Part shown: positions 7,256-14,548 of the stretch, piece after piece
Layout: every line of letters starts with the position of its first letter
Numbering within the stretch: position 1 is the first letter of the stretch
Source of the DNA: Rhizobium sp. Q54
GTDB lineage: Bacteria > Pseudomonadota > Alphaproteobacteria > Rickettsiales > UBA1997
Assembly (NCBI GenBank): GCA_945865745.1
Contig: CAMBFP010000002.1
Span: 1 to 24,686 of the forward strand
Length of the DNA: 24,686 nt
Direction: 5' to 3'
Notes under the pieces: generated by a model
Seen by the model: the letters and a program-made list of their open reading frames with translations, nothing else
The model's database searches: none
What the model was told of the DNA's origin: nothing
Made by a program: the position numbers and the translations under genes

Positions 7256-7281
7256 GTCATCCCCGCCTTCGCTGGAATGAC
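7256..7281. repeat. Single fused REP remnant
   Basis: A 26-base palindrome begins GTCATCCCCGCCTTCGC and ends GGAATGAC. It looks like a left-arm end joined directly to a right arm, as expected after recombination between the two arms of a pair. Confidence 0.75.
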
Positions 7282-7292
7282 TGAATTAGCGT

Positions 7293-7342
7293 GAAGAATT
7301 CCGTCAACATTCGAATTAGTTGGCGCGGTTATTTTTGATCTT
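7293..7342 (+). repeat. aroQ 3'-end copy 2, internally deleted
   Basis: This is a 50-base version of the 60-base aroQ-tail segment, lacking about ten bases corresponding to TTACTTGAGT. It has the same flanking junctions as copies 1 and 3. Confidence 0.85.
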
Positions 7343-7347
7343 CTTGC

Positions 7348-7432
7348 GTCATCCCCGCGAAGGCGGGGATCCAGGAGCTCTCACAACTCACTACAAGTTT
7401 TTATTCTGGATCCCCGCCTTCGCGGGGATGAC
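7348..7432. repeat. REP-like hairpin pair 2
   Basis: This 85-base pair has the same arms and spacer as pair 1. The right arm keeps a perfect CCCCGCCTTCGCGGGG hairpin. Confidence 0.9.
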
Positions 7433-7444
7433 TGAATTACCATT

Positions 7445-7468
7445 GATCTCCGCCTTAGCGGGGATGAG
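7445..7468. repeat. Single decayed REP arm
   Basis: The segment GATCTCCGCCTTAGCGGGGA plus flanking bases is a mutated right arm standing alone between pair 2 and aroQ-tail copy 3. Confidence 0.7.
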
Positions 7469-7479
7469 TGAATTAGCGT

Positions 7480-7539
7480 GAAGAATTTCGTCAACATTTT
7501 TACTTGAGTGAGTTAGTTGACGCGGTTATTTCTCATCTT
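7480..7539 (+). repeat. aroQ 3'-end copy 3
   Basis: This is a full 60-base copy of the aroQ tail. It shares the derived GAGTTAGTTG with copy 1, where aroQ has GGGGTAGTTG, so the intergenic copies descend from one captured segment. Confidence 0.9.
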
Positions 7540-7544
7540 CTTGC

Positions 7545-7630
7545 GTCATCCCCGCGAAGGCGGGGATCCAGGAGATCTCATAACTCACTCCGAGTTTTTT
7601 ATTCTGGGTCCCCGCCTTCGCGGGGATGAC
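7545..7630. repeat. REP-like hairpin pair 3
   Basis: This 86-base pair is nearly identical to pairs 1 and 2 in arms and spacer, with a one-base longer T-run in the spacer. It ends about 50 bases before the ABC ATPase start. Confidence 0.9.
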
Positions 7631-7681
7631 AGAATTACCAAACTAAAAAACTGAATTACCGAATTAAAAATTTTTTCTAAA

Positions 7682-8395
7682 ATGCTTCCTCTAAAAATTT
7701 CTGAAATCTCCAAAGTATTTGCACAGCCCGTGCTCGACAAGGTTAGTTTTGAAGTAAAACCAAATGAAATTTTTGGCTTCATCGGTTTGAACGGGCAGGG
7801 CAAAACCACTCTGATCAAAATTATTTTAGATTTGCTCGATCAGGATCACGGTGAAGTTGAGATTTTTGGCGTGTCGCGCATCCTGCCAGAAGCCCGTAAG
7901 CGCGTTTGTTATTTGCCAGAAAAATTTCATCCGTCAATTCATCAAAAAGGTGAAGAATTTTTGCAGTTCGTTTTGGATTTTTACGGCAAAAAATATAACG
8001 CCGCAAAGGCGCAAGAACTTTGCGAAAATCTCGATCTGAAATTCGAAATGCTGAAGCAAAAAGTTAGCAAATATTCAAAAGGAATGACGCAAAAACTTGG
8101 GCTTCTCGCTGTTTTTTTGTCGGAAGCTGATTTAGTAATTTTAGATGAGCCCATGTCTGGACTCGATCCAAAGGCGCGCATTGCCTTGAAGCGCGAACTA
8201 ATCGCCTACAAAAATTCCGGCAAAACTATTTTTTTCAGCTCGCATATTTTGTCCGACATGGATGAGATTTGCGACTCGATTGCGATTTTAAACAACGCTC
8301 AAATCGTCTATTGCGGCAGCCCGCAAGGCTTTAAGAATAAGCATGAAGAAGATAGCTTAGACAAGGCGTTCTTAAGAGAAATTGGAGTCGGCTAA
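7682..8395 (+). CDS. ABC transporter ATP-binding protein
   Basis: This 237-residue nucleotide-binding subunit of an ABC transporter (ABC-2/CcmA-like type) has Walker A GLNGQGKTT at residues 35-43, a Q-loop region near residue 80 (YLPEKF), a divergent signature YSKGMTQKLG at 131-140, Walker B LVILDEP at 151-157, a D-loop SGLDP, and the switch His in FFSSHIL at 188. No membrane subunit is next to it, so the transported substrate cannot be read from the context. Its stop codon directly abuts the ATG of the next gene, so it is probably in the same transcript as the polysaccharide genes. It could energise export of a surface glycan, but it lacks the C-terminal domain typical of Wzt, so that link is weak. 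Confidence 0.9.
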   Translation: MLPLKISEISKVFAQPVLDKVSFEVKPNEIFGFIGLNGQGKTTLIKIILDLLDQDHGEVEIFGVSRILPEARKRVCYLPEKFHPSIHQKGEEFLQFVLDFYGKKYNAAKAQELCENLDLKFEMLKQKVSKYSKGMTQKLGLLAVFLSEADLVILDEPMSGLDPKARIALKRELIAYKNSGKTIFFSSHILSDMDEICDSIAILNNAQIVYCGSPQGFKNKHEEDSLDKAFLREIGVG

Positions 8396-9904
8396 ATGAA
8401 ATACGTAATCATCCAAGCTGGCGGTAGAGGTTCTAGGCTTGAAACACTGACCATCAACAAGCCGAAATGCTTGGTGCCGATAGAAAATAAGCCGTTGCTT
8501 TTTCATCTCTTTGAGAAATTCAAGGGCAAAAAATTCATTATTATTTGTGATTACAAAGCGGATGTTTTGGATAATTATCTCAAAACTTTTGCCGACTCTG
8601 TTGATTACGAATTGGTTCGTGCAAGCAAGAAGGGAACTTGTTCGGGAATCCAAGATGCGTTGAGGCTGATTCCGGAAGATGAGTCATTTGCATTGGTTTG
8701 GTGCGATTTATTATTCGCAGAAAATACCCAAATTCCTGAGAAGATTGACCAAAATTTAGTTGCTCTATCCAAAAGTTTCGAATGCCGCTGGTCTTTTGTT
8801 GACGGCAAATTTGTTAAAGTTCCTTCAAAAGAAAATGGCGTGGCGGGATTATTTTTAATTAAGAGTTCGAAAGAAATCGCCGCAGTTTCAGAAGAAGGAG
8901 AATTCGTTTTGTGGTTACAAAATAACCAAATTTCCTTCGGTTCTTTTGGCCTTTCTCACGCCAGAGAAATTGGCACGATGCTTTCTTACAACGATAATGA
9001 TTCAAAAGAAGCGAAGTGCCGCCCATTCAATAAAATGGTCTTTGAGCAAGACCGCGTAACCAAAATACCGGTTAATGAATATGGTAAATCAATCATGGTT
9101 GATGAGTTGAATTGGTACAAAAAAGTAACCGATTTGGGCTTTAAAGATGTGCCAAAAATTTTTAGTTTCGAGCCGTTCACGATAGAAAAAATCGACGGCA
9201 AAAATGTTTTTGAATATAAAAATTTTACCCTCTCGCAGAAGAAAGAAATTTTACGTAAAATAATTTCCAAAATTAACCACCTGCATCATCTAACGCCAAA
9301 GATCGAGGCCAATTACCAAGATTGTTTAGATAATTACGTCAGCAAAACTTTTTCTCGAATTGCCAAAATTAAAAATCTTGTACCTTTTGCAGGTCAAGAA
9401 TTTATAACGATTAACGGCAAAAAATGTAAAAATATTTTTTACCTCGAAGAAAAATTTTCTGATTTGGTGAAGAGGTATTTTCCGACTGAATTTTATCTCA
9501 TCCACGGCGATCCAACTTTCTCAAATATAATGATTAGAAATGAGGAAGTTGAACCCGTTCTAATCGATCCACGCGGCTATTTTGGTAGTTCAAAATTCTA
9601 CGGCGATCAGGATTACGATTGGGCTAAACTTTATTATTCAATTGTCGGCAATTACGACCAATTTAATCGCAAAAACTTTACTCTTGAGATAGTTGAAAAT
9701 GAAGCTTTGTTGCGCGTTGATTCTAACGACTGGGAAGATTTAGAGGAAGAATTTTTCAAGGTGACTAAGGCTGATAAAATCAAAATTAAAATTCTCCACT
9801 CACTAATCTGGCTCTCTCTTACCACTTATGCTTGGGAAGATTACGATTCGGTCTGCGCCTCTTTTTACAACGGCCTGCTTTATCTCAATGAATTGGACTT
9901 GTAA
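8396..9904 (+). CDS. Nucleotidyltransferase-kinase fusion (NTP transferase + APH/choline-kinase-like)
   Basis: This 502-residue protein has two fused domains. Residues 1 to ~220 are a sugar- or alcohol-phosphate nucleotidyltransferase of the MobA/LicC type, with IIQAGGRGSRL near the N-terminus, NKPKCLVPIENKPLL, and an acidic VWCDLLF strand. Residues ~225-502 resemble aminoglycoside/choline kinases, with HGDPTFSN (catalytic Asp372, Asn377) and the metal-binding IDPRG (Asp391). One chain could therefore phosphorylate a small substrate and then activate it with a nucleotide, as LicA and LicC do for choline. The substrate is unknown. It is followed by a 1-base overlap with a small HAD phosphatase, suggesting a three-step module. 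The fold assignments are firm and the pathway is inference. Confidence 0.85.
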   Translation: MKYVIIQAGGRGSRLETLTINKPKCLVPIENKPLLFHLFEKFKGKKFIIICDYKADVLDNYLKTFADSVDYELVRASKKGTCSGIQDALRLIPEDESFALVWCDLLFAENTQIPEKIDQNLVALSKSFECRWSFVDGKFVKVPSKENGVAGLFLIKSSKEIAAVSEEGEFVLWLQNNQISFGSFGLSHAREIGTMLSYNDNDSKEAKCRPFNKMVFEQDRVTKIPVNEYGKSIMVDELNWYKKVTDLGFKDVPKIFSFEPFTIEKIDGKNVFEYKNFTLSQKKEILRKIISKINHLHHLTPKIEANYQDCLDNYVSKTFSRIAKIKNLVPFAGQEFITINGKKCKNIFYLEEKFSDLVKRYFPTEFYLIHGDPTFSNIMIRNEEVEPVLIDPRGYFGSSKFYGDQDYDWAKLYYSIVGNYDQFNRKNFTLEIVENEALLRVDSNDWEDLEEEFFKVTKADKIKIKILHSLIWLSLTTYAWEDYDSVCASFYNGLLYLNELDL

Positions 9905-10269
9905 TGCTAACCCTATCTCCACTTCCAAAAACATGGTTGTTTGATGTTGATGGCACCATCGTTAAGCATAACGGCCACCTGCATGGAGGCGACGAATTGC
10001 TTGAAGGTGTTAAAGAATTTTTTGCACAAATTTCTACTGAAGACAAAGTGATTTTGATGACCGCGCGAGAAAAAAAATACGAGAAGCAACTACTCTCCTT
10101 TTTAGAAAAAAGCGGCATCAGATATAACCAAATAATTTTCGATTTACCGCAGGGCGAAAGAATTTTGGTAAATGATAAGAAAGATTCTGGCCTCAAAACA
10201 GCTCACGCAATCAATAAAGACAGGGATTACAAGTTGGAGATAAATTTCGTGATTGATAAAAATTTATGA
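9904..10269 (+). CDS. Small HAD-superfamily phosphatase
   Basis: This 121-residue HAD-like hydrolase has motif I FDVDGTIV near residue 13, motif II LMTAR near residue 50, and a C-terminal LVNDKKDSGLKTAHAIN that supplies the Asp-containing end of the fold. There is no cap domain. It starts one base inside the stop of the nucleotidyltransferase-kinase fusion and ends overlapping the next gene by four bases (ATGA), so the three are translationally coupled. It may dephosphorylate an intermediate of the compound activated by the fusion protein. Its substrate is unknown, and it is shorter than typical GmhB or KdsC. Confidence 0.8.
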   Translation: MLTLSPLPKTWLFDVDGTIVKHNGHLHGGDELLEGVKEFFAQISTEDKVILMTAREKKYEKQLLSFLEKSGIRYNQIIFDLPQGERILVNDKKDSGLKTAHAINKDRDYKLEINFVIDKNL

Positions 10270-11177
10270 TAAAAAACTTTCACAAGATGGAAAATCTAAT
10301 AAAACGAATTCTGGTAAAAGCCCTCTCCAGAAGGGCGTATACAAAATATCTGAAGCACCAAATTAAACTGCGAGAAGACGAAGTGGCGATATTATGTCCT
10401 CACAATAGTGGAGAGGCATATCTGATATGCTCAGCGATCGACTCTTTTAAGAAAAAGCATGGTGTCGACAAAGTTATATTGATTGGCGGCAAAAAGTATC
10501 ATCAGCAAATTTTTGAAATGTTTACTCACCAGATCGATCGGTATTTCTTTCTAGAAGAAGAATACCTCTATCGCCCCAAATACTACTTAGATGTAAAGAA
10601 GGGTACCTTCTTCCTTTCCACGAATGGCTTGTGGCACACCCTTATAAATCATGGTATAGCGCATTTTGATGTTTTGAAAATCTGTGCTCACCTAGGAAAA
10701 GATGTAGAATTATCTACCCCCTTAATTCAGGAAAAATATCAGATTAGTGCTCAAGATAAATTTGACAGACTATCCCTAACTAAGGGCAAAACGGTATTGA
10801 TCTCGCCAGAAGCAATCTCTGCAAAATCACTACCAATATCATTTTGGCAGAAAATTTGTGAAAAATTGCGGATAAAAGGTTACGATGTTTTTCTGAATAT
10901 TATGTATAAGAAAAATGAGATAGAGGGCGTTAAAACTGATTATCTTAATTTTTCAGAAGCATTTCTTTTTGCCCAGATGTGTGGCCATGTAATAGCCTTA
11001 AGAAGTGGTTTTTGTGAGGTGATAAGCGGTGCCAATGTCAATTTTCACATCATCTACAACGATTTGAGCCATAGCACTTATAGCATGAAGCCGATCATAA
11101 AAAAGAATTTAACCGAATATGTTTTTAATGAGCAGTCTTCGGATGATTTGATTAATGATATTTTAAAATCTTTTTAG
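10266..11177 (+). CDS. Putative GT9-like glycosyltransferase
   Basis: This 303-residue protein resembles the heptosyltransferase-like (GT9/GT-B) family. The N-terminal half has VAILCPHNSGEAYLICSAI and VDKVILIGGKKYHQ. The C-terminal half has VLISPEAISAKSLPISFWQK, GYDVFLNI and ALRSGFCEVISG, which match the nucleotide-sugar-binding half of such enzymes. It likely adds a sugar to a lipopolysaccharide or similar glycan on the cytoplasmic side of the membrane. It overlaps the HAD gene by four bases. The 75 bases after it hold no gene, and the next cistron starts at rfbG. Its codon choice looks a little more mixed than that of its neighbours. Family confidence is moderate and the donor and acceptor are unknown. 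Confidence 0.65.
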   Translation: MIKNFHKMENLIKRILVKALSRRAYTKYLKHQIKLREDEVAILCPHNSGEAYLICSAIDSFKKKHGVDKVILIGGKKYHQQIFEMFTHQIDRYFFLEEEYLYRPKYYLDVKKGTFFLSTNGLWHTLINHGIAHFDVLKICAHLGKDVELSTPLIQEKYQISAQDKFDRLSLTKGKTVLISPEAISAKSLPISFWQKICEKLRIKGYDVFLNIMYKKNEIEGVKTDYLNFSEAFLFAQMCGHVIALRSGFCEVISGANVNFHIIYNDLSHSTYSMKPIIKKNLTEYVFNEQSSDDLINDILKSF

Positions 11178-11252
11178 AAGTATGACCTTCATTCTAAGGT
11201 GCCAAAAAAGTTATTCTCGTATTTAAGACAGTTATTTAAGAAAAGTTTTTAA

Positions 11253-12362
11253 ATGAAAAATTTCTACTCAGGAAAAAAAATCTTTCTCACCGGGCACACT
11301 GGTTTCAAGGGTTCGTGGCTCTCGCTTTGGCTTACAATGTTGGGTGCGAAAGTGGCGGGATTTTCGCTAAAAGCTGATGAAGAAAGTTTATTTAACTCGG
11401 CGGAAGTTGCGTTGGGGCTAGAAAAATCAATAATCGGTGACATTAGAAATTCTGACGAAATCGCGGCGGCGGTAAAAAATTTTCAGCCGGAAATTATTTT
11501 GCATTTGGCGGCGCAGCCCTTGGTGCGCGACTCTTATTTTGATCCGCGAAAAACTTACGAGACTAATGTGATTGGCACGCTCAATGTTTTTGAAGCGGCG
11601 CGCAAAGCGGGTTCGGTGAGGGTGATCACAAATATTACCACCGACAAATGCTACGAAAATCGCGAGACTGATTACGCCTACCAAGAAGAAGACGCGTTAG
11701 GCGGCTACGATCCTTACTCGTCGAGCAAGGCTTGTGCAGAAATTTTAACTTCTTCTTATCGCCGTTCATTTTTTCAAAAAGAAAATATTCAGCTCGCCTC
11801 AGCTCGCGCCGGCAATGTGATTGGTGGTGGCGATTTTTCTATTGATCGAATTATTCCGGATATTTTTCGCGCAATTCGCGCCGGAGAAAAAGTTAAATTG
11901 CGCTCGCCAAATTCGATCAGACCTTGGCAGCACGTGCTTGAGCCGCTTTACGGATATTTGCTTTTAACGCAAAATCTTTACGAAAAAGGCGAAGATTTTG
12001 CTAAGGCTTACAATTTTGGTCCAAATAAAGATGCGGAGCAAAATGTTGAAATTCTGACTAAAACTTTAATCGAGAAAATTGGAACAGGTTCTTATGAAAT
12101 AGCTACTGACGCGCAGGATCCTCGCTATTTAGGGGGGATCGAGTCGACGCGTAGCGCGACGATGGGGGGTGCAAAAAACTTACACGAGGCGGGAATCCTT
12201 AAATTAAACCATTCTCGCGCCACAAAAGAACTTAACTGGCAGCCAAAATTATCTTTTGAAGAAACGCTTGAATGGACGGCGGAGTGGTACGGGAATTACC
12301 TTGAAAAAAAGTCTGATGTAAAAATTTTTACCACCGAACAAATCAGAAAATTCACTGCATGA
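11253..12362 (+). CDS. rfbG: CDP-glucose 4,6-dehydratase
   Basis: This short-chain dehydrogenase/reductase-family enzyme of 369 residues converts CDP-D-glucose to CDP-4-keto-6-deoxy-D-glucose, the gateway to CDP-linked 3,6-dideoxy and branched sugars. It carries the RfbG-specific NAD motif TGHTGFKGSWL (residues 13-23) instead of the dTDP type. HLAAQPLVRDSY follows near 84-95, then NITTDKCYEN near 127-136 and the catalytic YDPYSSSKA with Tyr155 and Lys159. GNVIGGGDFSIDRIIPD and RPWQHVLEPL are also typical. It works with RfbF, encoded 5 kb downstream. Its stop overlaps the following glycosyltransferase gene by four bases. Confidence 0.95.
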   Translation: MKNFYSGKKIFLTGHTGFKGSWLSLWLTMLGAKVAGFSLKADEESLFNSAEVALGLEKSIIGDIRNSDEIAAAVKNFQPEIILHLAAQPLVRDSYFDPRKTYETNVIGTLNVFEAARKAGSVRVITNITTDKCYENRETDYAYQEEDALGGYDPYSSSKACAEILTSSYRRSFFQKENIQLASARAGNVIGGGDFSIDRIIPDIFRAIRAGEKVKLRSPNSIRPWQHVLEPLYGYLLLTQNLYEKGEDFAKAYNFGPNKDAEQNVEILTKTLIEKIGTGSYEIATDAQDPRYLGGIESTRSATMGGAKNLHEAGILKLNHSRATKELNWQPKLSFEETLEWTAEWYGNYLEKKSDVKIFTTEQIRKFTA

Positions 12363-13198
12363 AATATTACAAAAACCTGCTAACCATTGGTATTCCTGCT
12401 TACAATGAGGCGAGGCATATCAAAAAAACGATAGAATCTTGTATTGATCAAGCGGGATTTGTGATCGTTTCTGACAATGCATCAACCGACGATACACAGA
12501 AAATTTGCGAAGAATTGGCGCAGAAATATTCAAGCCTAGTTTACATCCGACATGCTGAAAATGTTGGCGGAACGGCGAATTTCAATTTTCTACTCAAGGA
12601 GGCGAAGACCAAATATTTTATGTGGATGGGTGGTCATGATTATTTGGATGAAGGATACACCAAGCACATGCTGCACATTCTTGAAAATAGTGATGCTGTT
12701 GGTTGCTATCCCGCTTCTCGGGCGATTGATAATGAGGATGTTGAAATCGGCATTTACGACTTTTGGTATGCCAATCGCCTAACTTCTGATTATGCAGCGG
12801 AACGCTTATATTGCTTGATCGCTCATCTTCATGAAGTCTCAGCACTTTTTGGAATTTTTCGCACGAAAGTCGCGCAAAAATTTCCGATGAAAGCGATGAT
12901 CGGTAATGATCACGTTTTTGTTTGCAATATGGCGCGCGAAGGGAAATTAATTTATTCGCCACGCTCGATTTACAATTGGCGTCAGACAAAAATAGAATTG
13001 TCTGATGAGGAGCAAGTTAAGGCTTGGCAAAAATCTCTAGGAAATTCTGAGAATAAAATCTTGCCCTCAAGAAAAGAAATGCAGCAAGATCAATTGGGTA
13101 TTTTGAAGAAGTGTAGTTCTAGGGGATATGGGCTTTTTGCTAAATTCTGTTTAGTAAAAAAAGCCAAAAAAAAATTACAAAAAAGATTCGGTAAATAA
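12359..13198 (+). CDS. Glycosyltransferase family 2 protein
   Basis: This 279-residue GT-A fold enzyme has the N-terminal LTIGIPAYNEARHIKKTIESC, a nucleotide-binding SDNASTDDT near residues 38-46, and an MGGHDYLD segment near residue 90 in the position of the metal-binding DxD. The C-terminus is basic (KKAKKKLQKRFGK), consistent with membrane association. It likely transfers one sugar during assembly of the surface glycan. It overlaps rfbG by four bases (ATGA) and the next gene by one base, so it belongs to the CDP-sugar operon. The donor and linkage cannot be told from sequence. Confidence 0.85.
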   Translation: MKYYKNLLTIGIPAYNEARHIKKTIESCIDQAGFVIVSDNASTDDTQKICEELAQKYSSLVYIRHAENVGGTANFNFLLKEAKTKYFMWMGGHDYLDEGYTKHMLHILENSDAVGCYPASRAIDNEDVEIGIYDFWYANRLTSDYAAERLYCLIAHLHEVSALFGIFRTKVAQKFPMKAMIGNDHVFVCNMAREGKLIYSPRSIYNWRQTKIELSDEEQVKAWQKSLGNSENKILPSRKEMQQDQLGILKKCSSRGYGLFAKFCLVKKAKKKLQKRFGK

Positions 13199-14316
13199 TG
13201 AAGGTAAGAGTAAAAATTAGCGCCGGAAACGTAAGTCTTGCGGCGCAAGATCATTCCAATCCAATGATGAATAAATTTTTGCCGGGGCGCGGAAATCTTT
13301 GGAAGAATTGTGAGTTTTTTTACAATGATGCTTCAATTATCGAGGCTGATTATTGGGTTGTGATTGGCGAAAGTTTTATTCACGAAACTTGTCTTTGTCC
13401 GAAAGAAAACGTGATTTTTATGGCTTGCGAGCCGCCACAAACAATTCGCTACGACTCTCTATCGCCATTTATTAATCAATTTTATCGCCTCTACGTTTCA
13501 CACGAACAAGCGAAGCACCCTAGAGTTTACAAGGCGCATTCACCTATGAATTGGTGGGTTGATGCCGGGCATCCAATTAAAAGTGGTGACGATTTCAAAG
13601 AATGGAAGGGCGAAGGTTTTGGTTACGACGAATTCAAAAAGATGCGCGAATATGAAAAACCAAAACTGATTTCGGTTTTTTGTTCAAACAAAGTTTATAG
13701 TCCTGGGCACAGAGCTCGCCTCGATTTCTGCATTAAAGCCAAAGAACATTTTGGCGATCAGCTAGATTGGTTTGGTGCCGGAGTTCGCGACATGCCAAAT
13801 AAATGGGACGGCATCGCGCCTTACAAATATCACCTTTCGCTTGAGAATAGCAGTTCCAACGATTATTGGACGGAAAAATTAGCAGACGCTTTCATGGCTG
13901 GTGCTTACCCGATTTATTATGGCGCGCCTAATATTCATGATTATTTCGATCGCGAAATGCTCACGCAAATTGACATCAGACATCCAAAAACTGCTTTGGC
14001 GATAATTGAAAAAGTGATCGCCGAAAATACTTACGAGAAATCGAAAGATAAAATTTTACAGGCGAAAGATTTGGTGATGGATAAGCATAATCTTTACAAT
14101 TTAATTTCTGAGATTGTTGCTGCAGATGCAGGTAAATACAGTAAGAAAGAGACGATCTCTCTGAAAAATTGGGATCATTTTCTGGCGCTAAATCCAGATT
14201 TTTTAATCGTGAAGAAAAAGAATTTTTTCCAAAGAATGAAAAATTCTCTGCGTAAAAAATTCGTTAAATTACAGTTGGCTTTAACCGACTATTTCCTTTT
14301 ACTAAAACTTAAGTAA
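13198..14316 (+). CDS. GT10 fucosyltransferase-like glycosyltransferase
   Basis: This 372-residue protein has the C-terminal signature of the GT10 family (alpha-1,3/1,4-fucosyltransferases): YKYHLSLENSSSNDYWTEK followed by DAFMAGAYPIYYGAPNI, around residues 215-250. The N-terminal half has ENVIFMACEPPQTI and a YVSHEQAKHP region, also seen in bacterial members. Characterised members use GDP-fucose, but no GDP-fucose genes are visible here, so this one may use another deoxy-sugar donor or GDP-fucose made elsewhere. The C-terminus is strongly basic and hydrophobic, suggesting attachment to the membrane. It starts within the stop codon of the preceding GT2 gene. Confidence 0.78.
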   Translation: MKVRVKISAGNVSLAAQDHSNPMMNKFLPGRGNLWKNCEFFYNDASIIEADYWVVIGESFIHETCLCPKENVIFMACEPPQTIRYDSLSPFINQFYRLYVSHEQAKHPRVYKAHSPMNWWVDAGHPIKSGDDFKEWKGEGFGYDEFKKMREYEKPKLISVFCSNKVYSPGHRARLDFCIKAKEHFGDQLDWFGAGVRDMPNKWDGIAPYKYHLSLENSSSNDYWTEKLADAFMAGAYPIYYGAPNIHDYFDREMLTQIDIRHPKTALAIIEKVIAENTYEKSKDKILQAKDLVMDKHNLYNLISEIVAADAGKYSKKETISLKNWDHFLALNPDFLIVKKKNFFQRMKNSLRKKFVKLQLALTDYFLLLKLK

Positions 14317-14318
14317 CA

Positions 14319-14520
14319 CGTCATCCTGTAAAAGTTCGCCAACTTAAGTTCCGTAATTTATTCCCGATCTTCTCTTTTTCGTCATCCCTGCGCAGGCGGG
14401 GATCTAGGAAAGTTCCAGCGCATTGCGAGACCTCCTGGATCCCCGCCTGCACGGGGATAACGCGATACTTTTCGGGGAAATGTTAAAGAACCGAATTGGT
14501 GAACTTGCGCGTGGATGACG
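14319..14520. repeat. Nested palindromic element (REP pair inside an outer inverted repeat)
   Basis: The gene-free stretch 14317-14548 is largely one symmetrical structure. The outer arms run from CGTCATCC at 14319-14326 with AAGTTCGCCAA downstream, against 14486-14520 ending GGATGACG, as an imperfect inverted pair of ~34 bases. Inside are a REP-like left arm (14381-14409) and right arm (14431-14460) related to those at 7095-7630 but with a different spacer. No target-site duplication is obvious. It separates the glycosyltransferase cistrons from the dehydrase gene. Confidence 0.75.
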
Positions 14521-14548
14521 CTTTCATACCAACTCTAAATTTAAACAA

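Larger units (their letters stand above)
7067..7681. other. Gene-free mosaic of REP-like pairs and aroQ-tail copies
   Basis: This 615-base stretch has no credible gene. Its order is: REP pair, aroQ-tail copy 1, single REP, aroQ-tail copy 2, REP pair, single decayed REP, aroQ-tail copy 3, REP pair, then an AT-rich 50 bases leading to the next start codon. The copies share the same left junction (GAATTAsCGTGAAG, s being C or G) and right junction (CTTCTTGCGTCATCC), so one composite unit seems to have been amplified. The GC-rich hairpins may also end or stabilise the pssA-aroQ transcript. Confidence 0.9.

Noticed and set aside
7095..7630. Possible CRISPR array (regularly repeated GC-rich palindromes)
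   Set aside because: Repeats occur as inverted pairs at uneven spacing, the intervening segments are copies of aroQ rather than unique spacers, and no cas genes are nearby.
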